A DNA stretch of 64,000 nt from Sphingomonas sp. HITSZ_GF (GCF_029543155.1 NZ_JARQXA010000008.1:1-64000); one strand, 5' to 3'; positions 16,216 to 25,281 are shown, counted from the first letter of the stretch. Translations and numbers: made by a program. The notes: generated from the sequence alone by a model not told the origin.

Positions 16216-17172
16216 ATGCCGGGGCCGAACAACATCGATCCATATGCAGTGCTCGGCCTCAGCCCCAAGGCCGACGATGTCGTGATTCGCGCCGCCTGGA
16301 AGGCGCTGATGCGCAAATATCATCCCGATGCGAGCACTGCCCCGGATGCCGCCGAGCAGGCGGCCAGGATCAACGCTGCGTTCAAGCTGCTGATCACGCC
16401 CGAGGCCCGCGCCGCCTATGATCGCAGCCGCAACCCGCCGCCCAGCGCGCCGGTGCCGCGCCCCCGGCCGGCCACGGCCTGGAAAGCGGCGGCGCCCCGC
16501 ACGGGCTTCGCGGCGAAGACGGCCAAATGGCGGCTCCGGCGTCGCCGGCGCGACCTCGCCATCGCCGCCTTCGTGGTCACGCTGGCCGGCGGACTGGCCT
16601 TCTATGTCGCGCGCAACGATCTCCCCTTCCCCGCGCCCGTGCAGCGCCTCGTCGACGGCATCATCACCAATCCCACCGTCGCGCAGGCGCGCGACAATGC
16701 CCGCCGCCTGCTCGGGCTCGACGCGCCGATCGTCGCGGCGACGACATCGGGCACGCCTGCCGGCAGGAACGGCCCTCCGCCCGACATCGACGAAGCAGCA
16801 ATCACCGCAACGGTGGAGCAGTTCGCGGCGCTGGCCGCGCAGGACAGCGCCGCGGCAGTCGTCGAGGGGCGGAAATGCGCCGGTGCGCAGCAAGCCTCGG
16901 GCTGGGCGGCGCTGGATGGCTGCACCGCGATCGACATCGCCGGGCTGGCCTCCGCCAAGGGCATGTTCACGGCGCCCGATCCCGGCGCGGCCTATTTCGA
17001 GCAGGCCGCGCTGACCCTGCCCGAACGCTATGCTTCGGTCTCCTCCGACGCGGCGCTTGTCGCGGCCCGCATCGATCGGATCCGCGCGCTCGTCCTCGCG
17101 ACGATGCTCGACAAGTTCGAGGCGCGCGTCGGCGAGCAACCACCTTCGGCGCGTCTTCCGACAGGAGAATGA
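16216..17172 (+). CDS. J-domain membrane protein
   Basis: 318 residues. An N-terminal J domain (about 8-70) has DPYAVLGLSPKADD, the HPD motif in KYHPDAS, and AAYDRSR. It would stimulate a DnaK-type chaperone. A basic Pro-rich stretch follows, then a transmembrane segment near 115-132 (LAIAAFVVTLAGGLAFYV). The C-terminal half is Ala-rich and unrecognised. With the J domain before the helix, the J domain should be cytoplasmic. There is no G/F region or zinc finger, so it is not DnaJ itself. Confidence 0.8.
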   Translation: MPGPNNIDPYAVLGLSPKADDVVIRAAWKALMRKYHPDASTAPDAAEQAARINAAFKLLITPEARAAYDRSRNPPPSAPVPRPRPATAWKAAAPRTGFAAKTAKWRLRRRRRDLAIAAFVVTLAGGLAFYVARNDLPFPAPVQRLVDGIITNPTVAQARDNARRLLGLDAPIVAATTSGTPAGRNGPPPDIDEAAITATVEQFAALAAQDSAAAVVEGRKCAGAQQASGWAALDGCTAIDIAGLASAKGMFTAPDPGAAYFEQAALTLPERYASVSSDAALVAARIDRIRALVLATMLDKFEARVGEQPPSARLPTGE

Positions 17173-17189
17173 CCGGGTAGCCCGGCCGC

Positions 17190-17450
17190 TCAGCCGAAGC
17201 TTTCGCTCAGCGCGACGACTTCGAAATCATAGCGTTCCCAGCCGCGCTGCCTCGCCGCATCCGCGGTCGCGGCCTTCTTGCCCTCGGCTTCGCGCAGCGA
17301 CTTGGCGTGGCCCCAGAACACTTCGGTACGCCCGCCGCCCAGATGCGCGACGATCCGCCAGTAATGGGTGAAGGGCGCGGAGGTCGGCCCGATCGTCTTC
17401 ACATAGCCGTCGGGCATGGTCGCGGTGAGGTAGCGCTTCTTCTTCGCCAT
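17190..17450 (-). CDS. Hypothetical small protein
   Basis: 86 residues, not recognised. The composition is basic and aromatic, with MAKKKRYLTATMPDGYVKTIG at the start and a middle HYWRIVAHLGGG. No signal peptide or membrane segment is visible, so it is probably cytoplasmic. A good AGGAG site lies ahead of the ATG, and codon use is like its neighbours. It is convergent with the J-domain gene (18 bases apart) and divergent from msrB. Confidence 0.65.
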   Translation of the reverse strand: MAKKKRYLTATMPDGYVKTIGPTSAPFTHYWRIVAHLGGGRTEVFWGHAKSLREAEGKKAATADAARQRGWERYDFEVVALSESFG

Positions 17451-17533
17451 GCGCCGCTCCTAGCCGATCGCCGCGCCCCCTTGGAAGCGCCCCCTCCCAA
17501 TCCCCACATAGCGGAGCGAAAGGGAGATTCCCC

Positions 17534-17983
17534 ATGACCGACTATCGCAAGACCGAATCCGCCCTCGCCGCGCTGTCGCCCGAGGAATATCGGGTCACCC
17601 AGCAGAACGGCACCGAGCGCCCCGGCACCGGCAAATACCTCAACAACAAGGACGCCGGCATCTATGTCGACATCGTCTCGGGCGAGCCGCTGTTCGCCTC
17701 GACCGACAAATATGAATCCGGCTGCGGCTGGCCCAGCTTCACCCGGCCGATCGAGCCCGCTAATGTCGCCGAGCTGGGCGATGCCAGCCACGGCATGATC
17801 CGCACCGAAGTCCGCTCGGCCGGCGGCGACAGCCATCTCGGCCACGTCTTCGACGACGGGCCGCTGGATCGCGGCGGGCTGCGCTACTGCATCAACTCCG
17901 CCTCGCTGCGCTTCGTGCCGCGCGCGCAGATGGAGGCCGAAGGCTATGGCGCCTATCTGGACCAGGTCCGCGAACCGGCCTGA
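17534..17983 (+). CDS. msrB: Peptide methionine-(R)-S-oxide reductase MsrB
   Basis: Reduces methionine-R-sulfoxide in proteins. It has 149 residues, a normal single-domain MsrB. Family motifs are ESGCGWPSF, HLGHVFDDGP and RYCINSASLRF; the last contains the catalytic cysteine, and the GCGW cysteine may resolve. The two CxxC zinc sites of many MsrBs are absent (GIYVDIVSGEPLF where the first pair would be), so this is the zinc-free form. GGGAG precedes the ATG. Confidence 0.95.
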   Translation: MTDYRKTESALAALSPEEYRVTQQNGTERPGTGKYLNNKDAGIYVDIVSGEPLFASTDKYESGCGWPSFTRPIEPANVAELGDASHGMIRTEVRSAGGDSHLGHVFDDGPLDRGGLRYCINSASLRFVPRAQMEAEGYGAYLDQVREPA

Positions 17984-18017
17984 GCTTGCAATGTAGGATT
18001 TCGCCTGCTGTCATCGT

Positions 18018-18043
18018 GCGGCGGCCTCGCGCCGCCGCTCTTT
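18018..18043 (+). terminator. Probable terminator of msrB
   Basis: GCGGCGGC (18018-18025) pairs with GCCGCCGC (18031-18038) around CTCGC, followed by TCTTT. It lies 35 bases after the msrB stop. The T run is short, so termination may be partial. It also sits past the galU stop on the other strand. Confidence 0.6.
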
Positions 18044-18102
18044 GACAGGTCGGAACCTCGATTTTATTTCCGCACAAGCGCGAACTTCGTGAAGTTTGGA
18101 GC

Positions 18103-18975
18103 CTATCCGGGACGGCGGCTCGCCATGAAATCGCGAATCGCCGGGGCGATGTCCTCGCGCTCCAGCGCCACCGCGATGTTCGCCTGGATGAAGCCGGCCT
18201 TGTCGCCGCAGTCATAGCGCGTGCCGGCGAAGGTGACGCCGTGGAACTGCTGGTCGCCGATCATCTGCGCCATCGCGTCGGTCAGCTGGATCTCGCCGCC
18301 CGCGCCCTTGCCCTGCTTCTCGAGCACCCGCATCACTTCGGGCTGCAGGATATAGCGGCCGATCACCGACAGGTTCGACGGCGCCGTGCCCGCTGCAGGC
18401 TTCTCGACCAGCCCCTTCACCTCGGTCAGCGCGCCGTCCTGCGCGCCCGGCGTGATGATGCCGTAGCGATGCGTCTGGTCGTCGGGCACCACTTCGGCGC
18501 AGATCAGGTTGCCGCCGACCTTGTTATAGGCATCGACCATCTGCTTCAGGCAGCCCGGCTTGCCGAGCATGAAGTCGTCGGCGAGCAGCACCGCGAAGGG
18601 CTCGTCGCCCACGATGTCACGGGCGCACCACACGGCATGGCCCAGGCCCATCGGCTCCTGCTGGCGGACATAGGCCACGGCGCCGGGCTTCAGGCGGGTC
18701 GCGTCGAGGATGTCGAGCGACTTGCCGCGGGCCGACATCGTGGTCTCGAGCTCATAGGCGATGTCGAAATGGTCCTCGATCGCGCTCTTGCCGCGGCCGG
18801 TTACGAAGATCATCTGCTCGATGCCGGCCTCCAGCGCCTCGTCCACGGCGTACTGGATCAGCGGGCGGTCGACGACGGGAAGCATTTCCTTCGGCATCGC
18901 CTTGGTTGCCGGCAGAAAACGAGTACCCAGGCCGCCCACGGGGAACACGGCCTTTCGCAACGGCTTGATGGTCAT
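18103..18975 (-). CDS. galU: UTP--glucose-1-phosphate uridylyltransferase GalU
   Basis: Makes UDP-glucose from glucose-1-phosphate and UTP, the entry to UDP-galactose and UDP-glucuronate. It has 290 residues from the ATG at 18975. The nucleotide-binding signature is GGLGTRFLPATKAMPKEML near residue 14, then VDRPLIQYAVDEA. Other conserved pieces are VLLADDFMLG, NLICAEVVPDD and VEKPA. It is transcribed away from the VanZ-like gene and probably serves the flanking polysaccharide genes. Confidence 0.95.
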   Translation of the reverse strand: MTIKPLRKAVFPVGGLGTRFLPATKAMPKEMLPVVDRPLIQYAVDEALEAGIEQMIFVTGRGKSAIEDHFDIAYELETTMSARGKSLDILDATRLKPGAVAYVRQQEPMGLGHAVWCARDIVGDEPFAVLLADDFMLGKPGCLKQMVDAYNKVGGNLICAEVVPDDQTHRYGIITPGAQDGALTEVKGLVEKPAAGTAPSNLSVIGRYILQPEVMRVLEKQGKGAGGEIQLTDAMAQMIGDQQFHGVTFAGTRYDCGDKAGFIQANIAVALEREDIAPAIRDFMASRRPG

Positions 18976-19115
18976 AACCCGAATTGATCTCCGAAATACT
19001 CGCGCGCTGCTACCCGCCATTGCGGCGCCGCGCAATCGGTATAGCGTGCGCGGAGAGCGGCGATTGCGGCGAAGACAGCCTCGTATTGCACTGCAACATA
19101 TGCGATGTCGCGGGC

Positions 19116-19478
19116 ATGCCGATTGCTGTGCTGCGCCTGTCCTTTGCCCTGATGGCCCTTGTTGTGACCTTCCTCGCGCTGACTCCGGGGCCAATGGGGC
19201 AGGTCGTCGAATCCGGGCCCGCGCGACACTTGCTTGCCTTTGCCGCCCTGCCCGTGCTGAGCAGCCTCGCCTGGCCGCAGGTGAAGCCGATCTGGCAGTT
19301 CCTCGCCTTCGCCCTTTTCGGCGCCGCGATCGAGATCGCCCAGCTGCTGATGAACGTCGGCCGCCTCGCCGAATGGGATGACTGGGCAAACGACCTGATC
19401 GCCACGGCGGTCGCGCTGATGCTGGTCGCCGCAGGCCGCACCTGGCTCGAGCGCCAGGCACGGTTAGAGGCGCGTTAA
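19116..19478 (+). CDS. VanZ-like membrane protein
   Basis: 120 residues with four hydrophobic segments. The ATG at 19116 starts the first helix. The pattern LALTPGPMGQ, HLLAFAALPVL, AAIEIAQLLM and WDDWANDLIATAVAL resembles the VanZ family, in which an acidic pair with DxxxN follows the third helix. The family's function in polysaccharide loci is unclear. The gene sits 24 bases ahead of wecB and could be cotranscribed with it. Confidence 0.75.
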   Translation: MPIAVLRLSFALMALVVTFLALTPGPMGQVVESGPARHLLAFAALPVLSSLAWPQVKPIWQFLAFALFGAAIEIAQLLMNVGRLAEWDDWANDLIATAVALMLVAAGRTWLERQARLEAR

Positions 19479-19502
19479 GCCCGATCTGCTATGCGGACGG
19501 GC

Positions 19503-20639
19503 ATGTCCAAGCCGTCCCGCCGCATCCTCCTGATCTTCGGCACCCGCCCCGAGGCCATCAAGCTCTTCCCGGTCGTCCGCGCGCTCGCCGCCGTCCCCGG
19601 GCTCGACGTGCGGACCTGCGTCACCGCCCAGCATCGCGGGCTGCTCGATCAGGTGCTGTCGATCGCCGGGCTGACGCCCGACGTCGACCTCGACCTGATG
19701 GAGCCGGGCCAGACGCTCGACCAGCTCACCGCCCGGCTGCTCACCGGCCTGGGCAAGGTGATGGACGACGAGAAGCCCGACCGAGTGATCGTCCAGGGCG
19801 ACACCGCCACCGCCATGGTCGGCGCGCTCGCGGCCTATTATCGCAAGGTCCCGGTCAGCCATGTCGAGGCCGGGCTGCGCTCGGGCGACATCTACCAGCC
19901 CTGGCCCGAAGAGGTGAACCGCCGCATCGTCGCGCCGATCGCCGACCAGCATTTCGCCCCGACCGACACCGCCGCCGATGCACTGCGCCGCGAGAACATC
20001 GATCCGGCGACGATCCACGTCACCGGCAACACGGTGATCGACGCGCTGCTCGCCACCCGCGCCAGGATCGCGGCCGAACCCGAGCTGGCGGCCGGGCTCG
20101 ACCCGATCGCCAGCCGCTTCGCCGGCAAGCGCATCGTGCTCGTCACCACGCATCGCCGCGAGAATTTCGGCGGCGGCATGGAGGATATCGCCCGGGCGCT
20201 CGGCCAGATCGCCGATCGCGACGACACCGCGATCCTCTTCCCGATGCATCCCAATCCCAACGTCGTCGCGGCGATGGACAAGGTGCTGGGCGACCGCCCG
20301 AACGTCGCCCGCATCGAACCGCTCGACTATCCGCACTTCATCCGGGCGCTCGAGCTTTGCGACGTCGTGCTCAGCGATTCGGGCGGCGTGCAGGAAGAAG
20401 CGCCCGCGCTCGGCAAGCCGGTGCTGGTGATGCGCGAGACGACCGAACGCCCCGAAGGTGTTGTCGCGGGCACTGCCAAGCTGGTCGGGACCAGCCCGGA
20501 GCGTATCGTTTCCGAAATCTCAACCCTCCTGGACGTACCCTCGGCCTATTCGGCCATGGCCCGCGCCCACAATCCGTTCGGCGACGGCCATGCTTCCGAG
20601 CGGATTGCGGGGATCGTCGCACATGGTTTCGGATTCTGA
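19503..20639 (+). CDS. wecB: UDP-N-acetylglucosamine 2-epimerase (non-hydrolysing) WecB
   Basis: Interconverts UDP-GlcNAc and UDP-ManNAc. It has 378 residues with the ATG at 19503, which has GGACGG upstream; the ATG at 19491 has no such site. The N-terminal GTRPEAIKLFPVVRAL, then VQGDTATAMVGALAA, HVEAGLRSGD, TTHRREN and the late LSDSGGVQEEAPALGKP are typical. It overlaps wecC by 17 bases, so the two steps to UDP-ManNAc uronate are coupled. Confidence 0.95.
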   Translation: MSKPSRRILLIFGTRPEAIKLFPVVRALAAVPGLDVRTCVTAQHRGLLDQVLSIAGLTPDVDLDLMEPGQTLDQLTARLLTGLGKVMDDEKPDRVIVQGDTATAMVGALAAYYRKVPVSHVEAGLRSGDIYQPWPEEVNRRIVAPIADQHFAPTDTAADALRRENIDPATIHVTGNTVIDALLATRARIAAEPELAAGLDPIASRFAGKRIVLVTTHRRENFGGGMEDIARALGQIADRDDTAILFPMHPNPNVVAAMDKVLGDRPNVARIEPLDYPHFIRALELCDVVLSDSGGVQEEAPALGKPVLVMRETTERPEGVVAGTAKLVGTSPERIVSEISTLLDVPSAYSAMARAHNPFGDGHASERIAGIVAHGFGF

Positions 20640-21918
20640 GCTCAAGGTCTGTGTTCTCGGCCTGGGCTATATCGGGCTTCCCACGGCAGCGGTGATCGCG
20701 CGCACCGGCGCGCGGGTGCTGGGTGTCGACGTCCACCAGTCCGTGGTCGACACGGTCAATTCGGGCAAGGTCCATATCGAGGAGATCGACCTGGACGGCC
20801 TTGTCTCGGGCGTCGTCGCCCGCGGCAATCTGCGTGCCTCGCTCAAGGTGGAAGAGGCGGATGTCTTCGTCATAGCCGTCCCCACCCCCTTCGGCGAGAA
20901 CCACGCACCCGACATCGGCTATGTGCTCAAGGCCGCGACCAACGTCGCGATCACGCTCAAGGCCGGCGACGTGGTGATCCTCGAATCGACCTCGCCCGTC
21001 GGCACCACCGAGAAGGTCGCCGAACTGCTCGCCCAGCTCCGCCCCGACCTCAAGATCCCAGGCCACTGCACCGGCAGCGCCGATGTCGCCATCGCCTATT
21101 GCCCCGAGCGCGTGCTGCCCGGCCGCATCCTGGTCGAGCTCATCGACAATGACCGAGTCATCGGCGGCATCACTCCGCGCTGCGCCCGCAAGGCGCTGCA
21201 ATTCTATCGCCGCTTCGTGCGCGGCGCCTGCGTCACCACCACGGCCAAGGCCGCGGAGATGACCAAGCTCACCGAGAACGCCTTCCGCGACGTCAACATC
21301 GCCTTCGCCAACGAGCTGAGCCTCGTTGCCGAGAATATGGGTGTCGACGTGTGGGAAGTGATCCGCCTCGCCAACCGCCACCCGCGCGTCAACATCCTGT
21401 CGCCGGGCCCGGGTGTGGGCGGGCATTGCATCGCAGTCGATCCCTGGTTCCTGGTCAGCGCCGCGCCCGAGCAGACGCCGCTGATCCGCACCGCCCGCGA
21501 AGTGAACGACGGCAAGACCGACTACGTCATCGGCCATGCTGCCGCGATGATCGAATCGAACCCGGCGGCACGCGTCGCCTGCCTCGGCCTGGCCTTCAAG
21601 GCGAACATCGACGATTTCCGCGAAAGCCCCGCGCTCAAGGTCGCTGCCGCGCTGGCCGAGCGTTTCGGCGAGCGCGTCCAGATCGTCGAGCCCTATGCCG
21701 ATGCCCTGCCCAAGCCGTTCGACGGCACCGGCGCCGGGCTGATCGACATCGACAGCGCGATCGAAAGCTGCGGTATCTTCGTGGTGCTGGTCGATCACGA
21801 CGTGTTCAAGTCGGTCCCGCTCGACGAGCGCGCCGACAAGCTGGTCTATGACACGCGCGGCATCTGGCCGGATCAGCCCCGCGCCGCTGCCGGCGAGCCG
21901 CTCCGGCTGGCGAGCTGA
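20623..21918 (+). CDS. wecC: UDP-N-acetyl-D-mannosamine dehydrogenase WecC
   Basis: Oxidises UDP-ManNAc to UDP-ManNAc uronic acid with NAD. It has 431 residues. Motifs are VLGLGYIGLPTAAV (NAD fold), AVPTPF, ESTSPVGTTE, YCPERVLPG, and the catalytic cysteine in GPGVGGHCIAVDPW. YCPERVLPG and the short spacing favour the WecC branch over WbpA. The last 46 bases overlap the end of the opposing sugar transferase gene. Confidence 0.93.
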   Translation: MVSDSELKVCVLGLGYIGLPTAAVIARTGARVLGVDVHQSVVDTVNSGKVHIEEIDLDGLVSGVVARGNLRASLKVEEADVFVIAVPTPFGENHAPDIGYVLKAATNVAITLKAGDVVILESTSPVGTTEKVAELLAQLRPDLKIPGHCTGSADVAIAYCPERVLPGRILVELIDNDRVIGGITPRCARKALQFYRRFVRGACVTTTAKAAEMTKLTENAFRDVNIAFANELSLVAENMGVDVWEVIRLANRHPRVNILSPGPGVGGHCIAVDPWFLVSAAPEQTPLIRTAREVNDGKTDYVIGHAAAMIESNPAARVACLGLAFKANIDDFRESPALKVAAALAERFGERVQIVEPYADALPKPFDGTGAGLIDIDSAIESCGIFVVLVDHDVFKSVPLDERADKLVYDTRGIWPDQPRAAAGEPLRLAS

Positions 21919-22601
21919 TCCGCGGGCCCGCACAGGGCCAGCAACTCGCCATCCGCTTCCCGCGCCCGCAGCATCGCCGCCACTCCGCGGCGGGCGAGCG
22001 GCCGCGCGACGAAAGCCAGCATGGTGAGCCCGAGGATCGCCGCATCGCTTCGGCGCGAGCGGTGCTCGAGCCAGGCAAGGCCCAGGCGCAGCTTCTGCGG
22101 GCGGATCACTGCCTGATAATGCGCCAGCGGATCGGCGACCCGTGCCAGCGCCCGCCCTTCGTCGAAGAACAGGATCGAGGCGAAGCAGGTGATCCCGGGG
22201 CGCACGGCGAGCAGCCGCAGATCCTCGGCCGCATAATCCTCCGCAGCGCACAACGTGTCGGGCCGGGGGCCGACCAGCGCCATCTCGCCGCGCAGCACAT
22301 TGGCGAATTGCGGCAGCTCGTCGATCTTCCAGCGGCGTAGCAGGCGCCCTACGCGAGTCACGCGTGGATCGCCTTCCGGCGCCAGTCGCCCGCCCTGCAG
22401 CTCGGCATCGCACACCATCGTGCGCAGCTTGAGCATCGAAAAGGGCTGCCCACCCCGCCCCAGCCGGCGTGCGCGATAGAGCGGCGCGCGCCTGTCCTCC
22501 AGCCAGATGGCAAGCATCGCAGCGAGCAGGATGGGAGCGACCGCCCCCATCAGCAGCGCGGCGGTCACGATCTCGAAGCTGCGTCCCGTCCGCTCTCTCA
22601 T
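21873..22601 (-). CDS. Sugar-phosphate transferase (initiating glycosyltransferase, ExoY/WcaJ-like)
   Basis: Membrane enzyme that starts repeat-unit synthesis by moving a sugar-1-phosphate from a UDP-sugar to undecaprenyl phosphate. It has 242 residues. An N-terminal membrane helix (about 10-32) is followed by RAPLYRARRLGRGGQPF, LKLRTMVCDAE, RRWKIDELPQFANVL and LVGPRPD, the bacterial sugar transferase signature. It lacks the extra N-terminal helices of WbaP/WcaJ, so it is the short ExoY-type form. It is a good candidate to prime the polysaccharide encoded downstream. The 3' end overlaps wecC by 46 bases on the other strand. Confidence 0.9.
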   Translation of the reverse strand: MRERTGRSFEIVTAALLMGAVAPILLAAMLAIWLEDRRAPLYRARRLGRGGQPFSMLKLRTMVCDAELQGGRLAPEGDPRVTRVGRLLRRWKIDELPQFANVLRGEMALVGPRPDTLCAAEDYAAEDLRLLAVRPGITCFASILFFDEGRALARVADPLAHYQAVIRPQKLRLGLAWLEHRSRRSDAAILGLTMLAFVARPLARRGVAAMLRAREADGELLALCGPADQLASRSGSPAAARG

Positions 22602-22642
22602 GCTGCCGGGTTAACCGGGAGACGCCGCCTCCGGCAAGCGCC

Positions 22643-23710
22643 TCAGCGGCTGCGGACCAGGATCGATTGCCAGTCGCCGTCGAGCGGCTTGTCGCGATCG
22701 GCGATCAACCCGGGCACGGCGGGCCGTGCGGAAAGCGTTTCGACCTTGGCGGCCTCCGCTTCGAGCGTGGCGACCCGGTCGCGCCACGCCGGATGCGAGC
22801 GGCTGCGCAGGATGCCACCTGCCTTGCTCGGCCCGAAATGCTTCCAGAAGGCGACGCTCGCGCGCGCCGGATAGTCGGCATTGGCGAGCAGATAGACCGA
22901 GAGGAGATCGGCCTGGATTTCGGTCTGGCGGAAATATTTCACATTGGCGCCGAAGCCCGAGAGCAGCCCATAGTCGACGCCGCGCGCCTCGAGGCGATCG
23001 CGGTGATGCAGGATGTTGTGCGCGAATTCGTGCGCGATCACCGCGGCAAGCTGGTCGTCGGGATAATCGTCCAGGAAGCCGGAGCCGATCTGCACCATCG
23101 CGCCGTCCGCCGAAGCGGAAAAGCCGTCGTTCAGTTCCAGCTCGAAACGCGACTTGCAGGCTCGCACCGGCTGGAGCGTCATCCGGATCGGCGCGCCTGC
23201 GCGAATCGCCTCGATCGCGATCGGCGCGTCTGTCGGCAATGCGGCAATGGCAAGCTGTGCAGCCACCAGCCTGTCGGTGGTACCGGGCTTTCCCGGCAGC
23301 GCCGCGATGTCCACGGTGCCGACACGCACCAGCGAATCATCGGCCCGCAGCCCGGCAGCATCCGCAGGACTGCCCGTGATCACACCTTCCACCGCCACCG
23401 GCGCGGCGAACTTGAAATGGGCGCGCGCCGATTCGCGGGCATTTGCGTCGAACTGGTCGAGCGTGTGGAGCTGGAGGCCGGTGCCCGCCTCGATTCGGTC
23501 GCACAGCCGCGCATTGGCGGTCGCGAGGCGCCAGCCAATGCCGGCGACCCGCATGTCCGCCGCCCGCACCGCTTCGAACAGCGGCGCATCGTCTGCATGC
23601 GCCGGAATCGCCGGAATCGCCGGGAGCGCGGCAAGCGCGGCCAAGCCCGCCAGGGCACCCTTTCGACCGGAACGCGTGCGGGTGCGAAATGTACGGAACG
23701 CGGATTTCAT
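22643..23710 (-). CDS. M48-family metalloprotease with PDZ domain
   Basis: 355 residues from the ATG at 23710, which has TAGGAGAGG six bases ahead. A basic start and hydrophobic run ending in PAIPAHA suggest a signal peptide. A PDZ-like domain (about 100-175) contains GVITGSPADAAGLRADD. The zinc site HEFAH lies near residues 227-231, and a downstream ETEIQAD-like stretch (RQTEIQADLLS) gives the third ligand. It is probably a periplasmic quality-control protease. Its link to the polysaccharide genes is only positional. Confidence 0.85.
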   Translation of the reverse strand: MKSAFRTFRTRTRSGRKGALAGLAALAALPAIPAIPAHADDAPLFEAVRAADMRVAGIGWRLATANARLCDRIEAGTGLQLHTLDQFDANARESARAHFKFAAPVAVEGVITGSPADAAGLRADDSLVRVGTVDIAALPGKPGTTDRLVAAQLAIAALPTDAPIAIEAIRAGAPIRMTLQPVRACKSRFELELNDGFSASADGAMVQIGSGFLDDYPDDQLAAVIAHEFAHNILHHRDRLEARGVDYGLLSGFGANVKYFRQTEIQADLLSVYLLANADYPARASVAFWKHFGPSKAGGILRSRSHPAWRDRVATLEAEAAKVETLSARPAVPGLIADRDKPLDGDWQSILVRSR

Positions 23711-24144
23711 GTCGCCTCTCCTACGCGCAGCCGGCGTCATCGCCAAACGCCCCCTGCTCTCCTTTTAGCGAATCGCCGGATGCTACCGATTCGGGATCGC
23801 GCGATGGATTTTTGCAGCGCAGCTCGAACCGGCATCGGCCACTGCCACGAAAACGTCACAAAAAATCCCCTCTAACCATCACGAAACACGCCCATTTCGG
23901 CTGAGAGACTAAATTAACCCCCTTGGCGATATTGGTGCAGCGCGTTAAGGACGGCTGCGTAACCACTTGGTTCGGGTCGACCGGGTGCTAACGTGAGTTC
24001 GGACAAACCGGACCAGGTGTTGCCAATGGGTCACGTCGGGAACTTTCTCGCCGTAGCCAAAGTTTGAGGTGTTGCGACTGCGTAGGTCCTGTGTCATAGG
24101 ACTACCTGACGAGAGCACCAGAGCTCGAAAGAGGGAGAAAAAGA
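23711..24144. other. Gene-free region ahead of the small secreted protein
   Basis: No credible coding frame in 434 bases, and the A+T content is higher than in surrounding genes. It must contain the promoter for the plus-strand gene at 24145 and the short promoter of the M48 gene. A candidate plus promoter is TTGCGA (24082) with CATAGG about 17 bases on. Around it, GTAGGTCCT and AGGACTACC could pair as an imperfect hairpin. A purine-rich GAGGGAGAAAAA precedes the start codon. Confidence 0.4.
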
Positions 24145-24378
24145 GTGTTCACTAAGCTTCTTACGGCAGCTGCTATCGCGTCGATGGCTACCGCCCCTGT
24201 TCTGGCCGCTCCGACGAGCGCGTCGAAGCTGTCGCTGTCGGGCGTTCGCGCTTCGACCTCGAGCGACGACAAGAGCGAGCTGGCTCCGGCCGTGCTGATC
24301 GGCGTTCTCGCCACCGTCGCCATCATCGGCGGCGCCGTGGTTCTCGCTGACAGCGACGACACGCCCGACAGCCCGTAG
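24145..24378 (+). CDS. Small secreted/membrane protein of sphingomonad type
   Basis: 77 residues, starting at a GTG preceded by GAGGGAGAAAAA. Residues 1-21 form a signal peptide (cleavage likely after PVLA). A Ser-rich stretch follows, then a hydrophobic helix at about 47-68 (LIGVLATVAIIGGAVVLA) and an acidic tail ending DSDDTPDSP. Similar tiny proteins are common in sphingomonads to my recollection, without known function. The strong upstream ribosome site and the perfect terminator just after suggest high expression as a single-gene transcript. Confidence 0.75.
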   Translation: MFTKLLTAAAIASMATAPVLAAPTSASKLSLSGVRASTSSDDKSELAPAVLIGVLATVAIIGGAVVLADSDDTPDSP

Positions 24379-24404
24379 TCTTCGGCTGCCAAGGCAGAGT
24401 TTCG

Positions 24405-24437
24405 AAGTGGCGGCCTAACGGCCGCCACTTTTGTTTT
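24405..24437 (+). terminator. Strong intrinsic terminator
   Basis: AAGTGGCGGCC (24405-24415) and GGCCGCCACTT (24420-24430) form a perfect 11-bp stem with loop TAAC. TTGTTTTG follows. It ends the transcript of the 77-residue protein. Confidence 0.92.
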
Positions 24438-24516
24438 GAGCGCATCTCAACGCTTCCGCGAAGCGCGCGCGCACGGAGATGTTGAATGTCTCCCCCAACG
24501 CAGTATCGCATGGATC

Positions 24517-25281
24517 ATGCTGTCGCGTTTCTTCTCCAGTAAGGAAGCAGGCCGTAACGCCGCTCCCCGCGTTCCCGATGGCCAGCGGGTTTACGCCATC
24601 GGTGACATTCATGGCCGGTTCGATCTTCTGAAGGACCTGATCGGCAAGATCGACGCGGATGCCGGCGGCCAGCCCTATCTCCTGATCTTCCTCGGCGACC
24701 TGATCGATCGCGGGCCGCAATCGGCGGACGTCGTCGAATATTGCCGCCGCCTCGCCGACGAACGCCCGGCAGGATCGACTCGCTTCCTCTTGGGAAACCA
24801 CGAGGAAGTGTTCCTGCTGACGCTAGAAGGCGACACCAGCGCGGTGAAGCTGTTCAACCGGATAGGCGGCCGCGCCACCGCGGTCAGCTATGGCGTCTCC
24901 GAGCCGACCTATGATTCGCTGGACTATGCCGAACTGCTCCAGGCGGTATCCGACGCAGTGCCCGAGCAGCATGCGCGCTTCCTTTCCTCCTTCGAGGACG
25001 TGGTCGAAGTCGGCGACTATGCCTTTGTCCATGCCGGCGTGCGCCCGGGCGTCCCGCTCACCGAGCAGCGGGTAAGCGACCTGCGCTGGATCCGCGACGA
25101 GTTCCTCAACCATCGCAAGCGGCTGGATAAGATCATCGTCCATGGCCACACGATCAGCGACAAGGTGGAAGTGCTGCCGCATCGCATCGGCATCGATACC
25201 GGCGCCTATGCCAGCGGCGTGCTGACCGCGATGGGCTTCGAAGCGGATCGGAACTGGGTGCTGCAAGCCACGGACATCTGA
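24517..25281 (+). CDS. Metallophosphoesterase (Ser/Thr phosphatase type)
   Basis: 254 residues from the ATG at 24517. All signature blocks of PPP-type metallophosphatases are present: GDIHGRFD, GDLIDRGPQ, LLGNHEE, FVHAGVRPG and VHGHT. The dinuclear metal site should therefore be intact. Compact bacterial members act on phosphoproteins or on symmetrical dinucleotides. Next to a tyrosine-kinase-containing capsule locus it could act on phosphosugars or phosphoproteins, but this is only inference. An in-frame TTG inside the upstream terminator was rejected. Confidence 0.85.
   Translation: MLSRFFSSKEAGRNAAPRVPDGQRVYAIGDIHGRFDLLKDLIGKIDADAGGQPYLLIFLGDLIDRGPQSADVVEYCRRLADERPAGSTRFLLGNHEEVFLLTLEGDTSAVKLFNRIGGRATAVSYGVSEPTYDSLDYAELLQAVSDAVPEQHARFLSSFEDVVEVGDYAFVHAGVRPGVPLTEQRVSDLRWIRDEFLNHRKRLDKIIVHGHTISDKVEVLPHRIGIDTGAYASGVLTAMGFEADRNWVLQATDI

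Noticed and set aside
13773..23710. Enterobacterial common antigen cluster based on wecB/wecC
   Set aside because: No wecA, wecD/E/F/G or wzzE-like genes are present; wecB/wecC commonly serve other polymers.
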